DNA of 64,000 bases. It comes from CAZUDO01 sp964618895 (lineage in GTDB: Bacteria > Desulfobacterota > Binatia > DP-6). The notes under the pieces were generated by a model, which saw only the letters and a program-made list of their open reading frames with translations, had not been told where the DNA came from and made no database searches. This document shows, piece by piece, positions 59,599 through 64,000 of the stretch (position 1 is its first letter; each line of letters begins with the position of its first letter). The stretch is taken from NCBI GenBank assembly GCA_964618895.1, contig CAZUDO010000040.1:25650-89649 (forward strand), given 5' to 3'. The position numbers and the translations under genes were made by a program.

Positions 59599-62500
59599 TC
59601 AGCGCACGGCGTGGAAGTAGTCCTGGTTGTCGGAGGCCAGGACGACGAAGCCGGTCGCGGGAGTCACGGTCTGCTTGGTGGTGGTGGGATTGTTGATGTC
59701 CCTGGACGCCGTGCTGGAGATGAGCCGCGCGCCGATGCCGCTCGGGAACGCGATCCGGTCGAGGTTGCTCACCTTGTAGTAGATGGCCGACTTGTCGATC
59801 GAGTAGAACACGTACAGGCGCCGCGACACCTCGTCGATCAGACACTGCGGCCGGGTGGGCGCGGACGCGACCGTGGTCGCCGGGTAGAGCGGCGACCACT
59901 GGCCGGCGGGCGAGCGGACCAGGATGCCGACCTGCGTCTGGCTGCCGCTCGAGCGGCTGGTCTTGACGAACGCGAACAGCCGCCCGTCGCTGGTCGGCTT
60001 CAGATTGAAGTGATCGTCGGCGACCTGACCGCCGGAGTCCGCCACCTCCTGGCGCCACGACGATGCCGGGGCGGCCGCGTCGGGGTGGACGGCGAAGTAG
60101 AACGCATCGGTCACCTGGTTCGACCAGAAGACGCCGATCGCCCCGGGGAGCGCGATCACGGCCGCGATGTCGTCGGCGTCGGTCCGCGTGCCCTTGGAGA
60201 CCGGCAGCTTGAACGGCGTGCCCCACTGCGTATCGCTGGCGAGGCTGGCGTTGACCCACACCTGTCCGCCGAGGGTGTAGGCGACCCACAACCGGCCGGT
60301 CGAGTCCCGGGCCAGGGTCATCGACTCGGTGCCGCCGCCGGGAAGGCGCACGGGGAAGCCGGGCTCGAGCAGGTAGATGCGCAGCGCCGCCACATAGGTG
60401 TAGCGCAGGAGGCGGGTGCTGGTACCGGTCGTGTCGTGGCGTGAGAGGATGTACAGGCGATCCCCGTCGGAGAGCGTGTCCTGCCGGCTGTGCGGGCGCT
60501 CGTCGACCAACGTGCCGGTGTCGATCCAGGTCTGTGTGACCGGATCCAGCCGATGGATGCGGTAGCCGCGCGCGCTCGGACGGTAGAGCGAGCCCCACCA
60601 GATGCCGTCGTGGTGCCAGAGCTTGCTCTCCGGCTTCTCGGCGGTGGCCTTCTGCACGCCGTACTCGACGCCGGAGCCGAAGCGGGAGCCCCGGACGCCG
60701 GCGTTGCCGGCCGGGGGCGGCTGCACGACCACGATGCGCTCGGCGTCGCCGCGCAGGGCGGCGCGGTCGGTGACCGTCGCGGTGATGCGGTGCACGCCCA
60801 AACTGAGGCCCGCGGTGGCGAGGGTCGCCCCGGTACCGAGCCGGCCGTCGCTGTCGGAGGCCCACACGATGGCGCTCGACAGGTCGCCGTCGGTCGCGTC
60901 GCTGGCGCTGGCCCGGAAGGTGGCCGCCACGCCGGCGGTCAGCGTCGCGCCCTCGGTGGGAGCGGTGATCTGTACCGTCGGCGGGGTCGGGGTGACGAGC
61001 AGCGTGACCGTGGCCGCGTCGGGGGCGCCGTCCGAGTCGAGCACGCGCGCGGTGATGGTGTGGCTGCCCTCGGACAGCGTCCCCCGAGGGGCGGCGCCGG
61101 TGCCGATCGGGCCATCGAGGCTCGAGCTCCACTGCAGGCGAGCGGCCAGCGCGGTGTCGAAGTCGTCGTCGGCCCGGCCGGCGAAGGCGATAAGCGTGCC
61201 GGCGACGACGCTCGTGCCCGGTGCCGGGTTGGTGATCGTGACCCGCGGCGGCTGGTTCGGGCCGCGTACGCGCAGCGTGACCGTGGCGGTGCCGACGGTT
61301 CCGTCGAGATCGGTTGCGCTGGCGGTGATGGTGTGCCGGCCCGAAATCGTGGGCGCGATCATCAGGCTGGTTCCCGCGCCGAGCGGCCCGTCGATGCTCG
61401 AGCTCCAGGTGAGCGTGGGGCCGAGGTCCCCGTCTTCCGCGTCGAGCGCGGCGCCCGTCAGTTCCACGGAGGTGCCGGCGAACACGACGGTGCCGTCGGC
61501 TGGGGCGATCACCGAGACGGCCGGCGCGGCGTTGCCGAGGGTGAGCGTCAGCGTAGGCGGCGTGCTGGTCTCGCGGGTGGCATACGTGACCGCACGCGTG
61601 GACGTGCTCGCGATCGCGAAGCTCACCGCGCCGTCGCGCGTCACCGCCCCGGTCACGGGCACGTCGACGCGCTGCCCCGGAACGACGGCGCCCAGGCTGG
61701 CGAGCACCGGCCCGTCGAGCGCCGGCTTGCTCTTGAAGGTGACGCTCTTCTCCTTCCAGCTGGTGCTCGAGATGCCCCGGATCACGCCGCCGCGATCGCT
61801 GCCCGCGCTGCTGCTCGCGCCGACCTGGAGCCGGAGCACGGCGCTGCGGACGGGACGTGTCCCGATGCCGGCGACCGCGAAGCGCAGGTATCCCAGACGC
61901 GCCGGCTTCCCGCTCGCACGCAGGGTGGTGGCGGTGCCGAAGTTGGCGCTGGTCTTGCCGGCGTCGGCGTAGGTGTCGGCGACGGCCGGGAAGGTGAGCG
62001 TGACCGGCGGTAGGACGACGATCGTGGTGGCGGCGCTGCCGGCGAGACCCCCGCTGTCGGTGGCGTGGGCGGTGATCCGGTGGGTGCCGGGGCGGAGCGC
62101 GGTGAAGAGTGTCGGCCCCGTGCCGAGGGGCCCGTCGGCATCCGAGCTCCAGGCGAGGGCATCGTCGAGCGGGCCGTCTTCGAGGTCCCGGGCCGTGGCC
62201 GCAAAGCGGATGACCCGTTCGGCGGGCACCGTGACGGCGTCGAGGGGCGCCGTGATGGTGACCAGCGGCGGTGTGTTGACGTCGTGCGGGCGGACGACCC
62301 GTACGCTGACCGTGGCGGTGGCCGTCCGGCCGCCACCGTTCAACACCCGCGCGGTGAGCACGTGCTGGCCGGGGACCAGGGCCGCGGCCAGCAGGGCGCC
62401 CGTACCGAGCTCGCCCTGGACATCCGAGCTCCACGCGATCGCGCCCCCGATGTCGCCGTCGACGGCGTCGGTGGCGGTGCCCTGCAACGTGATGGCGTCG

Positions 62501-63117
62501 TCCTCGAAGAACGTCGAGCCGTCGGGAGGCTGCAGGATGCGGATCTGGGGTGCCGGGTCGGCCTCCACCGTCAGGAGCAGGTCCGGCCGGGCCAGATACG
62601 ACACCCCATCGGACGAGAGGGTGTCGATGGCGAATGCGTACGTGCCGTCGGCGACGATGACGCCATCGAGGTTGAACTCGACCACGGCCCCGGTGGCGAC
62701 CGGCCCGAGCGTCGCGAGACCGGGCCCGTCGACGGAGGGCCGGTTCGTGAACGTGATCGCCGACTCCGCCCAGCCCGTGTCGCTGATCCGGTGCACGGTC
62801 CCGCCGCTGTCGCTCATGTTGCTCACGGTGAGCCGCAGACGTGCGTGCGAGACGGCTCGGCTGGCGAGGCCGCTCACGATGTAGCGCAGGTAGATAACGC
62901 GCAGCGGCACGGTGTCGGTGCGCAGCTCCGCATCGCTGCCGAAGTTGGTCGCCGGTGCTTGGCTGGTGACGTAGGTGTCGGCGACCGGCGGAACGACGAG
63001 CGTCTCCACGGGCGGCGCCTGCGCCGCGCTCCGGCCCGCGAGCAGGGTCAGCAGGGTGGTGACCAGGAGCGCGCGGGCGCAGCGGTCGCGAAACCGGGGA
63101 CGTGGTGAGGGTCGCAT
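59599..63117 (-). CDS. Large secreted DNRLRE/Ig-like repeat protein
   Basis: A 1172-residue exported protein. Signal peptide ends near RSAAQA. Two DNRLRE/CBM96-like modules: the first (about residues 45-180) with VADTYVTSQAPATNFGSDAELRTD; the second (about 365-520) with VADTYADAGKTSANFGTATTLRAS. Between and after them lie five Ig-like repeats, each with the phrase WSSDxxGxLGTG (about 190-280, 285-365, 525-610, 615-700, 705-790). The C-terminal 370 residues look like a beta-propeller or sialidase-like region (LWHHDGIWWGSLYRPS, RLWVAYTLGG, RLYVFYSIDK). Probably cell-surface binding. ATG at 63117; 63141 is possible. Confidence 0.8.
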   Translation of the reverse strand: MRPSPRPRFRDRCARALLVTTLLTLLAGRSAAQAPPVETLVVPPVADTYVTSQAPATNFGSDAELRTDTVPLRVIYLRYIVSGLASRAVSHARLRLTVSNMSDSGGTVHRISDTGWAESAITFTNRPSVDGPGLATLGPVATGAVVEFNLDGVIVADGTYAFAIDTLSSDGVSYLARPDLLLTVEADPAPQIRILQPPDGSTFFEDDAITLQGTATDAVDGDIGGAIAWSSDVQGELGTGALLAAALVPGQHVLTARVLNGGGRTATATVSVRVVRPHDVNTPPLVTITAPLDAVTVPAERVIRFAATARDLEDGPLDDALAWSSDADGPLGTGPTLFTALRPGTHRITAHATDSGGLAGSAATTIVVLPPVTLTFPAVADTYADAGKTSANFGTATTLRASGKPARLGYLRFAVAGIGTRPVRSAVLRLQVGASSSAGSDRGGVIRGISSTSWKEKSVTFKSKPALDGPVLASLGAVVPGQRVDVPVTGAVTRDGAVSFAIASTSTRAVTYATRETSTPPTLTLTLGNAAPAVSVIAPADGTVVFAGTSVELTGAALDAEDGDLGPTLTWSSSIDGPLGAGTSLMIAPTISGRHTITASATDLDGTVGTATVTLRVRGPNQPPRVTITNPAPGTSVVAGTLIAFAGRADDDFDTALAARLQWSSSLDGPIGTGAAPRGTLSEGSHTITARVLDSDGAPDAATVTLLVTPTPPTVQITAPTEGATLTAGVAATFRASASDATDGDLSSAIVWASDSDGRLGTGATLATAGLSLGVHRITATVTDRAALRGDAERIVVVQPPPAGNAGVRGSRFGSGVEYGVQKATAEKPESKLWHHDGIWWGSLYRPSARGYRIHRLDPVTQTWIDTGTLVDERPHSRQDTLSDGDRLYILSRHDTTGTSTRLLRYTYVAALRIYLLEPGFPVRLPGGGTESMTLARDSTGRLWVAYTLGGQVWVNASLASDTQWGTPFKLPVSKGTRTDADDIAAVIALPGAIGVFWSNQVTDAFYFAVHPDAAAPASSWRQEVADSGGQVADDHFNLKPTSDGRLFAFVKTSRSSGSQTQVGILVRSPAGQWSPLYPATTVASAPTRPQCLIDEVSRRLYVFYSIDKSAIYYKVSNLDRIAFPSGIGARLISSTASRDINNPTTTKQTVTPATGFVVLASDNQDYFHAVR

Positions 63118-63229
63118 GGCGGGGCGGGACTGTAGGGGCATCGTGTCGTGCGCGTGAAGCGCAACGGACACGGCGCTGCGCACAGCGGGTGCGACGTGCG
63201 TCGATGCGCGAGCGTCGACGCGGTACGCG

Positions 63230-64000
63230 TCAACGGGGCATGCTGCAGATGGTCGCGGCGAAGGTCGCCAGGCGTCGGCGGAGGTCGCCGACGGCGCCGG
63301 CAGGCGTCGTGCGCAGGCTCGATGCGCCGAGCGCGCTGAGCTGGCGTTCGAGGGTCGCTGTCAGGCGCATGGCCGTACGCATCTGCCGCTTGCAGGCGCC
63401 GACCGTACGTGCGCCGGCGCCCTTGGCTACGACCCGCTCGAGCTTGGTCAGGCGGCGCTCGGCGGTCCGCGGGCAGCGCCGGGTGCAGAGGCCCGAGCTC
63501 CGCACGGCGTCACGTACGTTGACGGTGGCGCACAGGACCCCGGGGCCGGCGGTCGGCGGTGTGTCGTCATGCACGCAGCCGCGCGCCGGGTCGCATCGGT
63601 CGGCGGTACAGCGGTCGTCGTCGTTGCACTTGTTTGGGCAGGTGACGATCGGCCGTGTCGTGGTGGTCGTGGTGGGCGCGAGCGACGTGGTGGAGGTGGA
63701 CGTGGGTGGTGCAGCGGTGGTGGTCGTCGACGAGGTGGTGGTGGACGTGGTCGAGGTGGTGGAGGTCGTCGTGACGGTCGACGAGGTGGTGGTGGACGTG
63801 GTCGAGGTGGTGGAGGTCGTGGTGACGGTCGACGAGGTGGTGGTGGACGTGGTCGCGGTGGTGGACGACGTGGTGACGGTCGACGAGGTAGTGGTGGACG
63901 TGGTCGCGGTGGTGGAGGTCGCCGTGACGGTCGACGAGGTGGTGGTGGACGTGGTCGAGGTGGTGGAGGTCGTGGTGACGGTCGACGAGGTGGTGGTGGA
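63230..64000 (-). CDS. Secreted Thr/Ser-linker protein, C-terminal part (runs off window)
   Basis: The 3' end of a leftward gene whose N-terminus lies beyond 64000. The visible part is a Thr/Ser linker made of a 17-residue repeat (TVTTTSTTSTTSTTTSS and variants), a Cys-rich patch (PNKCNDDDRCTADRCDPARG, about 63590-63650) and a C-terminal helical Lys/Arg-rich domain (RCPRTAERRLTKLERVVAKG ... RLATFAATICSMPR). Same plan as the beta-helix protein at 55753-58296. Confidence 0.75.
   Translation of the reverse strand, partial: STTTSSTVTTTSTTSTTSTTTSSTVTATSTTATTSTTTSSTVTTSSTTATTSTTTSSTVTTTSTTSTTSTTTSSTVTTTSTTSTTSTTTSSTTTTAAPPTSTSTTSLAPTTTTTTRPIVTCPNKCNDDDRCTADRCDPARGCVHDDTPPTAGPGVLCATVNVRDAVRSSGLCTRRCPRTAERRLTKLERVVAKGAGARTVGACKRQMRTAMRLTATLERQLSALGASSLRTTPAGAVGDLRRRLATFAATICSMPR
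63727..64000 (-). repeat. 51-bp tandem repeat coding the Thr/Ser linker
   Basis: A 51-base unit beginning TCGACGAGGTGGTGGTGGAC (plus strand) starts at 63727 and again at 63778, 63829, 63880 and 63931, and continues past the window end, a few substitutions separating copies. Each unit encodes 17 residues on the minus strand. 51 is a multiple of three, so copy-number changes keep frame. Confidence 0.9.

Noticed and set aside
63727..64000. Repeat array considered as CRISPR
   Set aside because: Units are contiguous with no unique spacers, 51 bases long, and keep one reading frame; no cas genes nearby.

Overview
The window is very GC-rich (about 70% by eye), densely coding DNA from a Gram-negative (diderm) bacterium: it has a full Mla/Pqi-type phospholipid transport set, TolC, OmpA-like and 17-kDa glycine-zipper lipoproteins. 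The mix of SCPx-like thiolase, paired acyl-CoA dehydrogenases, LLM/F420-type and MpaB-type oxidoreductases, DUF1820, and large secreted proteins with Thr/Ser-rich linkers encoded by GTGGTGGTC-type repeats suits a metagenomic deltaproteobacterial or Candidatus Binatota-like lineage. That placement is inference.

Layout. 1-6.6 kb: a small secreted protein, then an outer-membrane lipid asymmetry locus in which mlaE(STAS fusion)-mlaF-mlaD-pqiC-like lipoprotein-small lipoprotein-mlaA run leftward and mlaC runs rightward into the 3' end of mlaA. 6.6-16.4 kb: UPF0104 membrane protein, TerB-like protein, LamG protein, PrsW-like protease, ExeA/GspB pair, a solute-binding lipoprotein and Lon. 16.4-21.2 kb: a leftward TolC-MFP-permease-ATPase exporter (DevBCA type) whose ATPase carries a C-terminal GAF domain. 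21.2-26.2 kb: pirin, then amidohydrolase-DUF692(MbnB-like)-MbnC-like partner-MATE exporter, which resembles a RiPP-type modification cassette without a visible precursor. 26.2-35.8 kb: oxidoreductases, pectin-acetylesterase-like protein, GMC dehydrogenase with small subunit, DUF1820, two acyl-CoA dehydrogenases.

35.8-46.3 kb is mosaic: a leftover C-terminus of a SYLF protein, an esterase and TetR regulator, a glycosyltransferase/methyltransferase/Asp-Asn hydroxylase island, a RES-Xre toxin-antitoxin pair beside a DUF3604 remnant, HupE with a PpiC-type isomerase, and an SDR. 46-52.7 kb is the mobile/accessory zone: two related small acidic proteins on either side of an IS91-type transposase plus tyrosine recombinase, an orphan phage-like gene run, a 3' tRNA-Lys fragment, a ParE toxin broken by a 7-bp tandem duplication with its intact antitoxin, and an intact VapBC pair. 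52.7-64 kb: thiolase, OmpA/EF-hand/glycine-zipper envelope genes, a transposase-like N-terminal fragment, and three large secreted proteins, the last running off the right end.

Positions, motifs and overlaps were read directly; family names come from motif recognition without database searches. No rRNA, intact tRNA or CRISPR array was found.
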